A DNA stretch of 64,000 nt from Pseudoduganella violacea (GCF_014191875.1 NZ_JACHXD010000008.1:219844-283843), one strand, 5' to 3'; positions 1 to 8,698 are shown, numbered from the stretch's first letter. A program made the numbers and translations. The notes: a model not told the origin generated them from the sequence alone.

Positions 1-35
1 CCAGTGATTAACAACTGCAATGAACAACACTCCAT

Positions 36-58
36 CCGGGGCGGGATGCCCGCCCCGG
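36..58. other. Perfect GC hairpin after a minus-strand gene end
   Basis: CCGGGGCGGG and CCCGCCCCGG form a 10-bp stem with a 3-nt ATG loop. It lies 8 bases beyond the stop codon of the minus-strand gene that ends at 67. There is no T-run after the stem on the minus strand, so it is not a textbook intrinsic terminator. It may be a Rho-type end or a transcript-stabilising 3' structure. Confidence 0.35.
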
Positions 59-66
59 CCAGTCCT

Positions 67-538
67 TCATCTGCCTCCATGGCGCAGCAGGCCAGGCGCA
101 TGGCGCCGCGCCGACTGCATCAAGCCTGAACGCACCCGCGCCGCGGCATCGTCGCCGGGCGCTGCCAGCGCGTTGCGCGCGGTGTCGAGGGCGAAGCGGG
201 TGAAATGCAGGGCCAGCTCGAATTCCTTGTCCTCGGGGCTCAAGCCTTCCAGCTCCAGGCCAAACAAGCGCGCGGCCTTCAACTTGGCGTCGCGCGCGCG
301 CAGGGGAAAGACGGCTGCCGCCGCCGGATACAGGGCTTGCAACAAGGGCCGTGCAAGCGCGCCGCCGGCCCGCCATCCGCGCCAGCTCGGTGAGCGTGGA
401 AGCGATTTCGGCGCCGCTGCGGGCAGCCAGCAGGCGCGCGCCGAAGCCGATTTCGGCATCCTCCGCGCGCCAGGAGGCGCCGCCCTCCGGTCCGGACAGT
501 TCCAACTCTGGGTAGTAATCGATCAATCGGCTTGCCAT
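67..538 (-). pseudogene. Frameshifted conserved hypothetical gene
   Basis: Two overlapping minus-strand frames join into one sensible protein of about 156 residues. The first begins MASRLIDYYPELELSG at 538 and stays protein-like up to LTELARMAG. The second continues with ALARPLLQALYPAAAA and ends RHGGR at 67. The span of 472 nt is 3x157+1, so one extra base, probably in the GGGCCGGCGGC stretch near 355-375, breaks the gene. Downstream of the break the first frame turns into Arg/Ala-rich noise. I do not recognise the family; the C-terminal half is Ala-rich and predicted helical. Either a recent inactivation or a base-call error in GC-rich sequence would explain it. A hairpin follows the stop. 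Confidence 0.55.
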
Positions 539-684
539 GGCTTGCTCCGGCTGGCGGGCGGCAACAACCGCCCTCCGCCGCTTAAGTGCAAGCGCCATGC
601 CATGCACGGCATCAGCAGGAAAGGAAGGGAAAGCCGCGCTGGGCGGCGAAGGGAAATTCGCCCGCTGGCCTGGCCGGGCGAAAT

Positions 685-706
685 GCGGCGAAGCGGCTTT
701 CGCCGC
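685..706. other. Hairpin just downstream of the 714-1469 gene
   Basis: GCGGCGAA and TTCGCCGC pair as an 8-bp stem around a 6-nt loop, 8 bases past the stop of the minus-strand gene. It lacks a T-run. The arrangement repeats that seen after the previous minus-strand gene, which suggests a 3'-end structure rather than chance. Confidence 0.35.
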
Positions 707-713
707 CTTGCGC

Positions 714-1469
714 TCAGGCTGCGATAACCACCGTCAGCAGGGCGACATAGCCGTCCGTTGCATTGCCGCTGATGGTAGCGAGCTGCAACGGGTAGCCATC
801 GCTGAAGACATCGTCGGTGGCATAGCTGACCGGGAAAGATGGTGGTGAAAAAGTGTTGATCAGATTGCCGCTGCTGCCAGCGTTCGGCAAGCCGTTGGCA
901 AGCGCTTTCAAGAAGCTGCTCAATTGCGTGCTGGAGTCCGAGCTATCGCTGCCCAAGGTCTGCAGCAGGCTTTTGAACGAGATTTCCAGCGTCGTGCTGT
1001 CCGATTCCGCCTCGTCCTCGGATGAGGCGCCGCCATCCAGCTTGGAAATCAGGCCTTGCAGATCGCTGGCCAGCTTGCCGGGGCCGCCGCCCGGTCCAGG
1101 TCCACCCGCGCCACCGGGGATGCCGCCCTGGCCTGCTTCGCCATATGGAGGCGGCCCGCCCTGCACGCCGCCCTGTTCATGCAGGGCCGCCATCAAATCC
1201 TGCAAAAAGCCGCCCAAGGCCTGGGCCGCGTTGCTGGTGCCGCTGGTACTGCCGGTGCTATCCGTACTTTCACCCGTGCTGCTTGCATCCCCGGCGCTGC
1301 TGACACCTATCGATTGCAAGGCATCGGCGACAGCGTTCACCAGGCCAGCGCCGTCGGGAGGCGGCGGCCGGCGCACCGCGACGCCATCCGTACTGCTGTT
1401 CTGCGCCGTCTTGCCGGTGTAGGCCAGCTGGCTGGCGGCGCTGCTGGAATTCAGGGAAGTGATATTCAT
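714..1469 (-). CDS. Gly/Ser/Pro-rich hypothetical protein downstream of cpxP-like gene
   Basis: A 251-residue protein of unknown function. It starts MNITSLNSSSAASQLAYTGK behind a strong ribosome site (AAGGAG, 7 nt before ATG). Residues about 60-85 are Ser/Thr-rich, and about 100-135 form a Gly/Pro-rich linker with a GGPGPGGGPG core. Two short helical segments flank the linker (AAQALGGFLQDLMAALHEQ and LASDLQGLISKLDGG). The C-terminal third is Ser/Asp-rich and ends in a hydrophobic strand (YVALLTVVIAA). There is no signal peptide or membrane helix. It begins 22 nt after the cpxP-like gene on the same strand, so it is probably co-transcribed from the CpxR-box promoter. The family is not recognised. 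Confidence 0.7.
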   Translation of the reverse strand: MNITSLNSSSAASQLAYTGKTAQNSSTDGVAVRRPPPPDGAGLVNAVADALQSIGVSSAGDASSTGESTDSTGSTSGTSNAAQALGGFLQDLMAALHEQGGVQGGPPPYGEAGQGGIPGGAGGPGPGGGPGKLASDLQGLISKLDGGASSEDEAESDSTTLEISFKSLLQTLGSDSSDSSTQLSSFLKALANGLPNAGSSGNLINTFSPPSFPVSYATDDVFSDGYPLQLATISGNATDGYVALLTVVIAA

Positions 1470-1491
1470 ACTTTGCTCCTTAACGGTAAAT

Positions 1492-2040
1492 TCAAGGACG
1501 TGGCGGCCGCGCCGTCCCGCGCTCTTCGATCTGCTTGCGCTGCTCGGGGGTCAGCAAGGACAGCAGTTTCTGATCCGTGCGCACTCTTTGCAGCTGCATA
1601 TTCGCCATCGCTTGTGCCGCGGCCTGCGCCTGCCTGGCCGCCGCCGCGTCGTCATATTTGTCGGCCAGGCGCATATCGTGCAGGGCGCGGGCGGCCTTTT
1701 CGTGGGCCTTCGCCTGTTCGCGCAGGTACGGCGCCTGGGCGTGCAAAATGGCGAAGACCTTGTCCTGCTGCACCTCGCTCAATTGCAAGCCATGCAGAAA
1801 TGGCGGTTCGCCACGCGGACCGGGACCGCGATGCGACCCACCCGGCGGTGGAAAGCCCGGTCCTTTCATGCCTCCCTGCTCTTCCGGCAAGCTTTCAAAA
1901 CCGCCATCGGGGGGGGACATTTCCGGACCACCGCGCTGCATGCCGCGCGGCGGCGCCTCGCCGGCGGCAAAAGCGCCCAGCGGCAGGGCCAGCGAAGCGG
2001 CGAGCGCGAATCCTTGCAAAGCTTGTTTTGTGTTTTTCAT
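1492..2040 (-). CDS. cpxP: CpxP/Spy-like periplasmic LTxxQ protein
   Basis: A 182-residue exported protein. The start MKNTKQALQGFALAAS was chosen over an upstream ATG at 2226 because it opens a normal signal peptide (cleavage about GAFA-A). The mature N-terminus is Pro/Gly/Met-rich. A helical core then runs from about residue 80, with the family's repeated motif: LQLSEVQQDKVFAIL early and LLSLLTPEQRKQIEERG at the end (LTPEQ is the classic LTxxQ). CpxP/Spy proteins are periplasmic helical dimers that act as chaperones, and CpxP restrains the CpxA sensor. The gene diverges from cpxRA across a region with perfect CpxR boxes, which supports CpxP over zinc-binding ZraP or Spy. No assay-level inference about metals is possible. 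Confidence 0.8.
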   Translation of the reverse strand: MKNTKQALQGFALAASLALPLGAFAAGEAPPRGMQRGGPEMSPPDGGFESLPEEQGGMKGPGFPPPGGSHRGPGPRGEPPFLHGLQLSEVQQDKVFAILHAQAPYLREQAKAHEKAARALHDMRLADKYDDAAAARQAQAAAQAMANMQLQRVRTDQKLLSLLTPEQRKQIEERGTARPPRP

Positions 2041-2091
2041 TTGCTTCAGTCCTATGAGTGGATCGGAGCATCCATTCTCGGCCGGGCAGGT

Positions 2092-2161
2092 GTAAAGCGC
2101 TGTCAGGCAGACGTAAAACCATGTAAAGATGGTCCGCTTCTCCCATGTAAAAGCAGGTAAA
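2092..2161. promoter_or_regulatory. Two perfect CpxR boxes in the cpxP/cpxRA divergent promoter
   Basis: Five GTAAA pentamers lie within 70 bp, starting at 2092, 2113, 2123, 2147 and 2157. The pairs 2113/2123 and 2147/2157 each have exactly five bases between them. This is the published CpxR consensus GTAAA-N4-8-GTAAA. They sit between the divergent cpxP-like gene (start 2040) and cpxR (start 2226), so phospho-CpxR could activate both. That is the autoregulated arrangement known from enterobacteria. Confidence 0.8.
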
Positions 2162-2225
2162 GCGGAACCGGGGAGCGGGGCTTCTTTGTTATGATGGCCT
2201 GATCCCATCCCATGAAAACACGGCA

Positions 2226-2918
2226 ATGAGCAAGGTTCTGTTGATAGACGACGATATCGAACTGGTAGGCATGTTCCAGGAGTATCTGGAACAGGAAGGC
2301 TTCAGCGTGCGCACCGCCAACGACGGCGACAGCGGCGCGCGCGAAGCGCTCAGCGGCCAGTACGCCATCGCCGTGCTGGATGTGATGATGCCGCGCATGA
2401 ACGGCCTGGAAACGCTGCGCCGCATCCGCGCCGCCAGCCACCTGCCGGTGCTGATGCTGACCGCGCGCGGCGACGATACCGACCGTATCGTCGGCCTGGA
2501 ACTGGGCGCCGACGATTATGTGGCCAAGCCCTGCACGCCGCGCGAATTGACGGCGCGCATCCGCGCCATCCTGCGCCGCACCCAGAATACCGGCAACGAG
2601 AATAACGCTTCCGTCCAGCCGCTGAGCGTGGGCCAGCTCACCATGTGGCCCGAGCAGCGCCGCGCCACCTGGGCCGGCAATGCGCTGGAGCTGACCAGCA
2701 CCGAGTTCAACCTGCTTGAGGTCCTGGCGCGCAATGCCGGCAAGCAGGTCAGCAAGAGTACCTTGTCGGAACAAGGTCTGGGGCGGCCGATGGCGCGCTT
2801 CGACCGCAATATCGACGTGCATCTGAGCAGCCTGCGGCACAAGCTGGGCACCATCGCCGACGGCCGTTCCTGCCTGCAGACCGTGTACCGCATGGGCTAT
2901 CAGCTCATCAAGGAGTAG
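2226..2918 (+). CDS. cpxR: CpxR-like OmpR-family response regulator
   Basis: A 230-residue two-component regulator. The receiver domain (1-115) shows the acidic pocket D8-D10, phospho-acceptor D52 (VLDVMMP), T79 and K101 (KP). The second half is a winged-helix OmpR/PhoB DNA-binding domain with LTSTEFNLLEVLARNAGKQV and a recognition helix near RNIDVHLSSLRHKLG. Length is typical. It is followed after 4 nt by its kinase gene, whose ribosome site lies inside the last codons of this gene. Its own promoter region carries two perfect CpxR boxes and a divergent cpxP-like gene. The paralogue CpxR is therefore favoured over OmpR, RstA or CreB. Confidence 0.88.
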   Translation: MSKVLLIDDDIELVGMFQEYLEQEGFSVRTANDGDSGAREALSGQYAIAVLDVMMPRMNGLETLRRIRAASHLPVLMLTARGDDTDRIVGLELGADDYVAKPCTPRELTARIRAILRRTQNTGNENNASVQPLSVGQLTMWPEQRRATWAGNALELTSTEFNLLEVLARNAGKQVSKSTLSEQGLGRPMARFDRNIDVHLSSLRHKLGTIADGRSCLQTVYRMGYQLIKE

Positions 2919-2922
2919 GCGC

Positions 2923-4359
2923 GTGGGCAGGTTGTTCTGGAAGTTCTTCTTTTCCATCCTGCTGGCGCAGTTTGCGGCCACGGTGGCCATCGGTGGCGCG
3001 GTCTGGCTCAAGGAACACAACGCGCGCCAGCAAAAGCGGCTGGATCTCGATACCAGCCCGCCCGCCGAGATGGCCATCGAATCGGCCGTCGCCACGCTGA
3101 AGTTCGGCGGCGCCGGCGCGCTGCGCCAGCTGCTGGAGAATATGGACCGCCACCGCGTGTATGCGGTCGACGACAGCGGCAAGGAGCTGCTGGGCCGCGT
3201 CGTGCAGCCGCCGATACTGGCGGAGGCGCGCGCCTTGCTGGGCAAGGGTGACCTGCGTGTGGTGCGCAAGGTCGCCACGCCGGGCGGCCATCCCTACCTG
3301 CTGTTCCTGCCTTCGCGCGAGCATTTTCGCGGCCTGGGCATCGACCTGCCGCCGCTGATCGGCCCGCCGGAACGCGCCGTTCCCGGCGGTCCCAATGGCG
3401 TGGAGCGGCCGCCTGGCCCGCCCGGTCCGCGCTTCCATCCGCTGACGCCCTTCATTCCACTGGCGGCGGCAGTCCTCGCCAGCCTTTTATTCGCCGCCCT
3501 GCTGGCCTGGTATTTCTCGCGGCCGATCCGCGCGCTGCGCCAGGCTTTCGAGGCTGCATCGAGCGGCGACCTGGCGCCGCGCTTCGCGCAAGCGCCCAGC
3601 CGCCACGCCGATGAGCTGAGCGATCTGGGACGCGATTTCGACCGCATGACGGCGCGCCTGCGCAGCCTGATCGACGGCCAGACCCGCTTGCTGCACGACG
3701 TCTCGCACGAGCTGCGTTCGCCGCTTGCGCGCCTGCAGGCGGCCATCGGCCTGGCGCACCAGCAGCCGGAAAAGATGCGGTCCTCGCTGGAGCGCATCGA
3801 AAGGGAGAGCGTGCGCATGGATAAGCTGGTAGGCGAACTGCTCACCCTCTCGCGCCTGGAAGCGGGCGCCTACAGCCCGGGCAAGGAAGATATCGGCATG
3901 GCCGAACTGCTCGACCAGATTCTGGGCGATGCCGAATTCGAAGCGGCCTCGCACGGCCGCGCCATCACGCAGCAAGGCAATGCCGACGTGCTGGTCAAGG
4001 GCCAAGCCGAATTGCTGGCGCGCGCCATTGAAAACGTGGTGCGCAACGCCATCAAGCATAGCCCGGTGGGAGAGTTGGTGATTGTGGAACTGGCGGCGCA
4101 TCCGGAGCAGGCGCCGCGCCAGCTCAGCATCCGCGTGCTGGATCGCGGCCCGGGCGTGGCGGAAGAGGATCTGGCGACGATCTTCCAGCCCTTCTTCCGC
4201 AGCAGCGGCACGCAAAAGGACGTGGAAGGCCACGGCCTCGGCCTGGCCATCGCGCAGCAGGTGGTGCAGCAGCACGGCGGCAGCATCCAGGCTGCCAACC
4301 GCGAGGGAGGCGGCTTGCGCGTGGAAATCCTGCTGCCCGCCCAGCCCCTTGAATATTGA
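2923..4359 (+). CDS. cpxA: CpxA-like membrane sensor histidine kinase
   Basis: A 478-residue kinase with a GTG start (no ATG nearby; AAGGAG lies in the end of cpxR). TM1 is at about residues 8-28. A periplasmic sensor of about 140 residues follows, with a Pro/Gly-rich stretch (PPGPPGP) before TM2 at about 175-195. Then come HAMP, and HisKA with H262 in LLHDVSHELRSPLARLQ. The HATPase has the N box (ENVVRNAIKHSP), G1 box (DRGPGVAEEDL) and G2 box (GHGLGLAIAQQVV). It should autophosphorylate in response to envelope stress and pass phosphate to the upstream regulator. The Pro-rich juxtamembrane segment is unlike E. coli CpxA, so the sensor domain may detect something different. Confidence 0.87.
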   Translation: MGRLFWKFFFSILLAQFAATVAIGGAVWLKEHNARQQKRLDLDTSPPAEMAIESAVATLKFGGAGALRQLLENMDRHRVYAVDDSGKELLGRVVQPPILAEARALLGKGDLRVVRKVATPGGHPYLLFLPSREHFRGLGIDLPPLIGPPERAVPGGPNGVERPPGPPGPRFHPLTPFIPLAAAVLASLLFAALLAWYFSRPIRALRQAFEAASSGDLAPRFAQAPSRHADELSDLGRDFDRMTARLRSLIDGQTRLLHDVSHELRSPLARLQAAIGLAHQQPEKMRSSLERIERESVRMDKLVGELLTLSRLEAGAYSPGKEDIGMAELLDQILGDAEFEAASHGRAITQQGNADVLVKGQAELLARAIENVVRNAIKHSPVGELVIVELAAHPEQAPRQLSIRVLDRGPGVAEEDLATIFQPFFRSSGTQKDVEGHGLGLAIAQQVVQQHGGSIQAANREGGGLRVEILLPAQPLEY

Positions 4360-4362
4360 AGC

Positions 4363-4929
4363 TTAAGCCTTCGGCAGGGTCACGCCGTGCTGGCCCTGGT
4401 ACTTGCCGTTGCGGTCCTTGTACGAGGTTTCGCAGATTTCGTCCGACTCGAAGAACAGCACCTGGGCGCAGCCTTCGCCGGCGTAGATCTTGGCCGGCAG
4501 CGGCGTGGTGTTGGAGAACTCCAGCGTGACATAACCTTCCCATTCCGGCTCGAACGGCGTGACATTGACGATGATGCCGCAGCGCGCGTAGGTCGATTTG
4601 CCCAGGCAGACCGTCAGCACATTGCGCGGAATGCGGAAATACTCGATGGTGCGGGCCAGCGCGAAGGAGTTCGGCGGGATGATGCAGACATCGCTTTTCA
4701 CGTCTACGAAGGAGTTCGAATCGAAGTTCTTCGGATCGACGATGGTGCTGTTGATATTGGTGAAAACCTTGAATTCGTCGGCGCAGCGGATATCGTAGCC
4801 ATAGGACGAGGTGCCGTAAGAGATCACCTTGCGGCCATCGACCATGCGCACCTGGCCCGGCTCATACGGCTCGATCATTCCGTGTTGTTCCGCCATCCGG
4901 CGTATCCATTTATCGCTTTTAATCGTCAT
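4363..4929 (-). CDS. dcd: dCTP deaminase
   Basis: A 188-residue enzyme that converts dCTP to dUTP plus ammonia, supplying dUMP for thymidylate synthesis. The sequence is full length and typical: [22 protein letters not shown] at the N-terminus, the trimer and active-site region with SRG-type motif replaced by the usual bacterial [20 protein letters not shown], and [16 protein letters not shown] near the C-terminus. The E within TPFEPEWEG is the expected catalytic glutamate region. It converges with the end of cpxA (3-nt gap), so the two share a 3' boundary with no evident terminator. Confidence 0.95.
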   Translation of the reverse strand: MTIKSDKWIRRMAEQHGMIEPYEPGQVRMVDGRKVISYGTSSYGYDIRCADEFKVFTNINSTIVDPKNFDSNSFVDVKSDVCIIPPNSFALARTIEYFRIPRNVLTVCLGKSTYARCGIIVNVTPFEPEWEGYVTLEFSNTTPLPAKIYAGEGCAQVLFFESDEICETSYKDRNGKYQGQHGVTLPKA

Positions 4930-5025
4930 CGCAAGGCCATTTTCTCTAGATTGCAGGGTGGGCGGACGCTTGCGCGCCCGCAGTTTGGCAGCGATTTTAC
5001 GCGAAAGGCCCGGCTTTGAACATTT

Positions 5026-5871
5026 TTAGCCGGCCAGACTTGCTTCCGGCTGCCCGCCGCACAGGCTCAGATGCGGGCCAATCAACGCGCAAATCATCTC
5101 GCGCGTGGCCTGGGCGGCGGCCGTCGGCGATTCCATCGGGAAGAGATGGCCGCCCGGCAGCAGGCGGAAATGCTCGCCCACCAGCGCCCGGGTCGCATCC
5201 AGGCCAGCCTGGCGGTTTTCCACCGACACCGTGCCGCCGACGAAACCGACCGGCACCGGGAAATCGCCCGCCACCAGGCTGCCGATATGGTGCGGCAGGC
5301 TGCGGTACACGGCCGTTTCGTTTTCGCGGGTGAAGCGCAGTTGCACGCCTTCCGGATGCGGCTTCAGGCCAGCCTCGATATAGTCCTGCAACACGCCCGG
5401 CGCCCAGGCGGCGAAGATATCCTTGCTGGCGAAGTGCCGCAGGGCCGCGGCGGGGTCGGGCCAGACATTGCGCCGGCGTGCCGAAAAGCGCGCCGGCGAA
5501 TAGCGGTCGGCCACCATGGTGCGCTTCAGAAGGCGCCACATCAGGGCGCGCCAGCCGCCCACCACGGGCGAATCGAGCAGCACCACGCAGCGCACCAGGT
5601 CCGGACGCGCGGCAGCGGCCATGAGGCTCAGCATGCCGCCCAGCGAATGGCCGACCAGGATCACCGGCTCTTCCTTATAGCGCTTCACCAATTCGTCCAG
5701 CAGCTCGCGCACCAGCGCGTGCCAGCCATCCTGCACCGGATAGACGGGGTTGTGGGCGTGCATATCGAGGGCCTGGATGTCGAAGTCCTGGCCCAGCAGT
5801 TCAAACAGCTGGCGGTAAGTCCCCGCCGGATAGCTGTTTGCATGCGAAAAATGGATTTTTGGCTTGCTCAT
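5026..5871 (-). CDS. Alpha/beta-fold hydrolase
   Basis: A 281-residue cytoplasmic hydrolase with no signal peptide. The nucleophile elbow is VGHSLGGMLSL at about residue 95 (G-H-S-L-G). The oxyanion region is FSHANSYPAGTYRQL near the N-terminus. A late acidic residue and GEHFRLLPGGHLFPMESP supply the likely catalytic His. The N-terminal HANSYPAGTYR motif is shared by a betaproteobacterial family usually annotated only as alpha/beta hydrolase. Substrate unknown; esterase or lipase-type activity is the most that can be inferred. It stands alone between dcd and the comEC region. Confidence 0.8.
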   Translation of the reverse strand: MSKPKIHFSHANSYPAGTYRQLFELLGQDFDIQALDMHAHNPVYPVQDGWHALVRELLDELVKRYKEEPVILVGHSLGGMLSLMAAAARPDLVRCVVLLDSPVVGGWRALMWRLLKRTMVADRYSPARFSARRRNVWPDPAAALRHFASKDIFAAWAPGVLQDYIEAGLKPHPEGVQLRFTRENETAVYRSLPHHIGSLVAGDFPVPVGFVGGTVSVENRQAGLDATRALVGEHFRLLPGGHLFPMESPTAAAQATREMICALIGPHLSLCGGQPEASLAG

Positions 5872-5963
5872 TGTGATGTGTGCGCCCAGCCGTGGCGGGC
5901 GGTCTCCTGATTATTATCATTTTATTGTAAGGAGACTAGCCCGGAAATATTGGTAGAAAGGCT

Positions 5964-6125
5964 CTAAGTTCCCTGCTCCGGCCGCGGCTCGGGCGTTTCT
6001 GGCGCATTCGGCTTTTCCACGATGATGAGATGGGTACTCTGCACTTCGCGGTGTTCCTGCTTCACGACCTGGGTGGCAACCGCTTTCGCTGGAACGACAG
6101 GCTTGGGGTGGCGGGGAAAGAGCAT
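5964..6125 (-). CDS. Small hypothetical protein (53 residues) behind comEC
   Basis: An ORF too short for usual cut-offs: MLFPRHPKPVVPAKAVATQ, then a Val/Glu/Gln-rich middle and a Pro/Glu-rich tail ending RPEQGT. It starts 66 nt after the comEC stop on the same strand. Upstream of the ATG the frame stays open for nine more sensible codons (NFDFFTREA) back to a TGA, so the original start may have been lost. The reading frame has normal third-position GC and no low-complexity. The function is unknown; the charged, Pro-rich composition suggests a disordered protein. Confidence 0.45.
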   Translation of the reverse strand: MLFPRHPKPVVPAKAVATQVVKQEHREVQSTHLIIVEKPNAPETPEPRPEQGT

Positions 6126-6190
6126 GGCCTCACGTGTGAAAAAGTCAAAGTTTCACCGATGTGGGCGCGGCGGCGCCAATTTCAAGGATG

Positions 6191-8698
6191 CTAAGGTCCG
6201 TACCAGTAGCGCGCGTGGCTTTTGCGGTACTCATCGACTTCCATCTTGTCAGTGAAGCGCAATGTGATGGCGCCGGATTCATCGCTGCGCAGGCGGCGGA
6301 TGCCATTGGCGGCGTAGCGCGCGTAGACCTCCGGCTTGGGATGGCGGTAGCGGTTGCGGTAGCCGGTCTGAAAGATAGCGATAGAAGGCTGCACCGCCGC
6401 CAGAAACGCCGGCGTGGATGAGGTGCCGCTGCCGTGATGGGGCGCGAGCAGCACGTCGGCCTGCAACTTCTCTCCCGCACCGCGCAGCAGCTCGGCCTCC
6501 TGGTCGGCTTCGATATCGCCGGCCAGCAGCAGCGAGGCATTCCTCGTGCTGACGTGCAGCACGCAGCTGCGGGCATTGGTCTTAAGCTTTTCGTCGCCGT
6601 AGCTGGCGGCGGCAGGATGCAGCACCTCAAAGCGTACGCCATCCCACTGCCAACGTTGGCCCGCCTCGCAACGCCGGTGCTGGCGCGCCGCATCCAGCAC
6701 CGCATGCCCATCCGGCAGCGAAGACAGCAGCCAGCGGACGCGCACATTCTGCATCACGGTCAGCGCGCCGCCGACATGGTCGGTATCGCTATGGCTGATG
6801 AGCATTCCATCCAGCTGGCCGATGCCGCGCGCCCGCAAATACGGCACGATGACGCGGTTGCCGCCATCGGCGTCGGGCGCATAGGTCGGGCCGGCGTCGT
6901 ACAGCAGGCGGTGGCCCGAGGTTTCCAGCAGCAGCGCCATGCCCTGTCCCACGTCGAAAGCAGTCACCTGCAATTCGCCGTCCTGCGGATGGACCGGTTC
7001 GGCCGTCAGCAAGGGCAGCCAGCTCGCCAGGCCCAGCCAGCGCGTCGGCCATCCCCTGGGCGCGAGCAGCCACAGGGTTCCCACTAAAGTCCAGGCGAAG
7101 AGCCACCACGGCGGCATGGGGGCGGTCCAGACCGAAAATTCAACGCCGGACAACCAGCGCAGCCCGGCCGCCAGCACGCGTATGGTTTCGTGCGACGCCA
7201 GCAGCAAAGGCCCGGCCAGCGGATCGGGCAGGAAGCTGCCCAGCAGCGCCATGGGTGTCACGACCAGGCTCACAAGCGGAATCGCCACTGCGTTCGCCAC
7301 GGGGCTGAGCAGCGAGACCTGGGCAAACAGCAGCATGGTCAGCGGCACCAGGCCCAGTGTCACGGCGTATTGCGTGTTCAGCGCCTCGCGCAGGCCTTGC
7401 CCGATACGCTGGCGGCGCGTCAGCGACGTACCGCGCCGTTTGCGCCGTCTTGCTTCACCCGGCGCTAGCAGCCCTGCCCCATCGCCGGCCTGGGCCTCGT
7501 TCTTATGAAGAGCGGTCCGTCCCAGCGAGGCATACAGGATGATCGCCACCGCGCCAAAGGAAAGCCAGAATCCCGGCTGCTGCACGGCCCAGGGATCGAG
7601 CAGCACGACAATGCCCGCCGCCAGCGCCAGCACATGGGATACCGCAGTCAAGCGGCCGCACCACAGTGCCAGCGCGATCACGGACAGCATATACAGCGTA
7701 CGCTGCGCCGGGACGCCAAAACCGGCCAGCAGCACATACACCAGCCCCGCCAGCCATCCGGCGACGGCCGCCAGCTTTTGCGCCGGCAGCAGCAAGGGCA
7801 ACTGGTGCTGAGTAAAGAAGGAATGCCGCCACAGCCATGAGGCCAGCCAGGCGGCAAGCCCCGCGATCATGGTGATATGCAGGCCGGAGATGGAGATGAG
7901 ATGGCTGATGCCCGTGCGGTTGAACACCTGCCAGTCCGCCTGCGGAATGGAACGCTGGTCGCCCACCACCAGCGCCACGATCACACCGGCATAAGGTTTT
8001 CCGTTCAATGTGCGCTGAATCTTGTCGCGCAAAACAGAGCGGCAATACTCAACGACGTTATGGGCGTTGAAGACAAAGCTGCTCAAAAGCCGCTGGCTGC
8101 CATCGTCACGCACATAACCGGTGGCACGCACGCCCTGCTCCAGCAGCCACAGTTCATAATCAAAGCCATGCGGATTCGCATTCCCGTGTGGCCGTTGCAA
8201 GCGCACCTTAAACCGCCAGCGCTGGCCCGGTTGCACGTCGTCGATCGCATGCGCCGCGCCGAAACGTCCCGCGTACCATGAAAGGACGATGCGCGGCGGG
8301 ACGATTGCCAGCGGCAGCGGACGATGGCTGGCATCTACCGCCTCTTCAACGGCGAAATTGAAGCGCATGCCGCGCTCAAAGCGATACGGCAGATTGTCGA
8401 TCACGCCTGTTACGATGAAATCGCGGCCCTCATCAGCTTTCGCCAGCGCCGGCTCCAGCGCTATCTGCGCTTGCCACCCGGCCCAGAAAAAGCCCAGCAG
8501 GCAACCGAAGACGAAGCGTAAAAATGGTCTGCACAACAGCGGCTCGCGCATTGCGCGTTGCAAGCTTAAAGCCTGCAACAGCAAAGCGAGCAGGCTCGCG
8601 GCCAGCATTCCTTCAGCGGCATACGCGGGTAAATCCGACTGCATCTGAAGGACCGCCGCGCCAGCGATCACACCGAGCAACAAGCTACGCATTCCCAC
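6191..8698 (-). CDS. comEC: ComEC/Rec2-type DNA uptake channel protein
   Basis: An 835-residue polytopic membrane protein. Order: an N-terminal DUF4131 region with membrane helices (to about 200); the Competence domain with the conserved FNRTGISHLISISGLHITMIAGL signature and about ten hydrophobic helices (about 220-530); and a C-terminal metallo-beta-lactamase-like domain. That domain carries FDVGQGMALLLE, SHSDTDHVGG (the HxxxDH-type metal motif degraded to SHSDTDH) and LLAPHHGSGTSST. ComEC moves one DNA strand across the inner membrane in natural transformation, and the lactamase domain is thought to degrade the other strand. The length is normal. Order with tatD and lolCD is typical of betaproteobacteria, apart from the gene at 8772-9824. 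Confidence 0.93.
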   Translation of the reverse strand: MGMRSLLLGVIAGAAVLQMQSDLPAYAAEGMLAASLLALLLQALSLQRAMREPLLCRPFLRFVFGCLLGFFWAGWQAQIALEPALAKADEGRDFIVTGVIDNLPYRFERGMRFNFAVEEAVDASHRPLPLAIVPPRIVLSWYAGRFGAAHAIDDVQPGQRWRFKVRLQRPHGNANPHGFDYELWLLEQGVRATGYVRDDGSQRLLSSFVFNAHNVVEYCRSVLRDKIQRTLNGKPYAGVIVALVVGDQRSIPQADWQVFNRTGISHLISISGLHITMIAGLAAWLASWLWRHSFFTQHQLPLLLPAQKLAAVAGWLAGLVYVLLAGFGVPAQRTLYMLSVIALALWCGRLTAVSHVLALAAGIVVLLDPWAVQQPGFWLSFGAVAIILYASLGRTALHKNEAQAGDGAGLLAPGEARRRKRRGTSLTRRQRIGQGLREALNTQYAVTLGLVPLTMLLFAQVSLLSPVANAVAIPLVSLVVTPMALLGSFLPDPLAGPLLLASHETIRVLAAGLRWLSGVEFSVWTAPMPPWWLFAWTLVGTLWLLAPRGWPTRWLGLASWLPLLTAEPVHPQDGELQVTAFDVGQGMALLLETSGHRLLYDAGPTYAPDADGGNRVIVPYLRARGIGQLDGMLISHSDTDHVGGALTVMQNVRVRWLLSSLPDGHAVLDAARQHRRCEAGQRWQWDGVRFEVLHPAAASYGDEKLKTNARSCVLHVSTRNASLLLAGDIEADQEAELLRGAGEKLQADVLLAPHHGSGTSSTPAFLAAVQPSIAIFQTGYRNRYRHPKPEVYARYAANGIRRLRSDESGAITLRFTDKMEVDEYRKSHARYWYGP

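Noticed and set aside
8..607. 199-codon minus-strand ORF as an intact gene
   Set aside because: Only its middle is protein-like; the 3' part is frameshift noise and the first 23 codons lie upstream of the credible start at 538.
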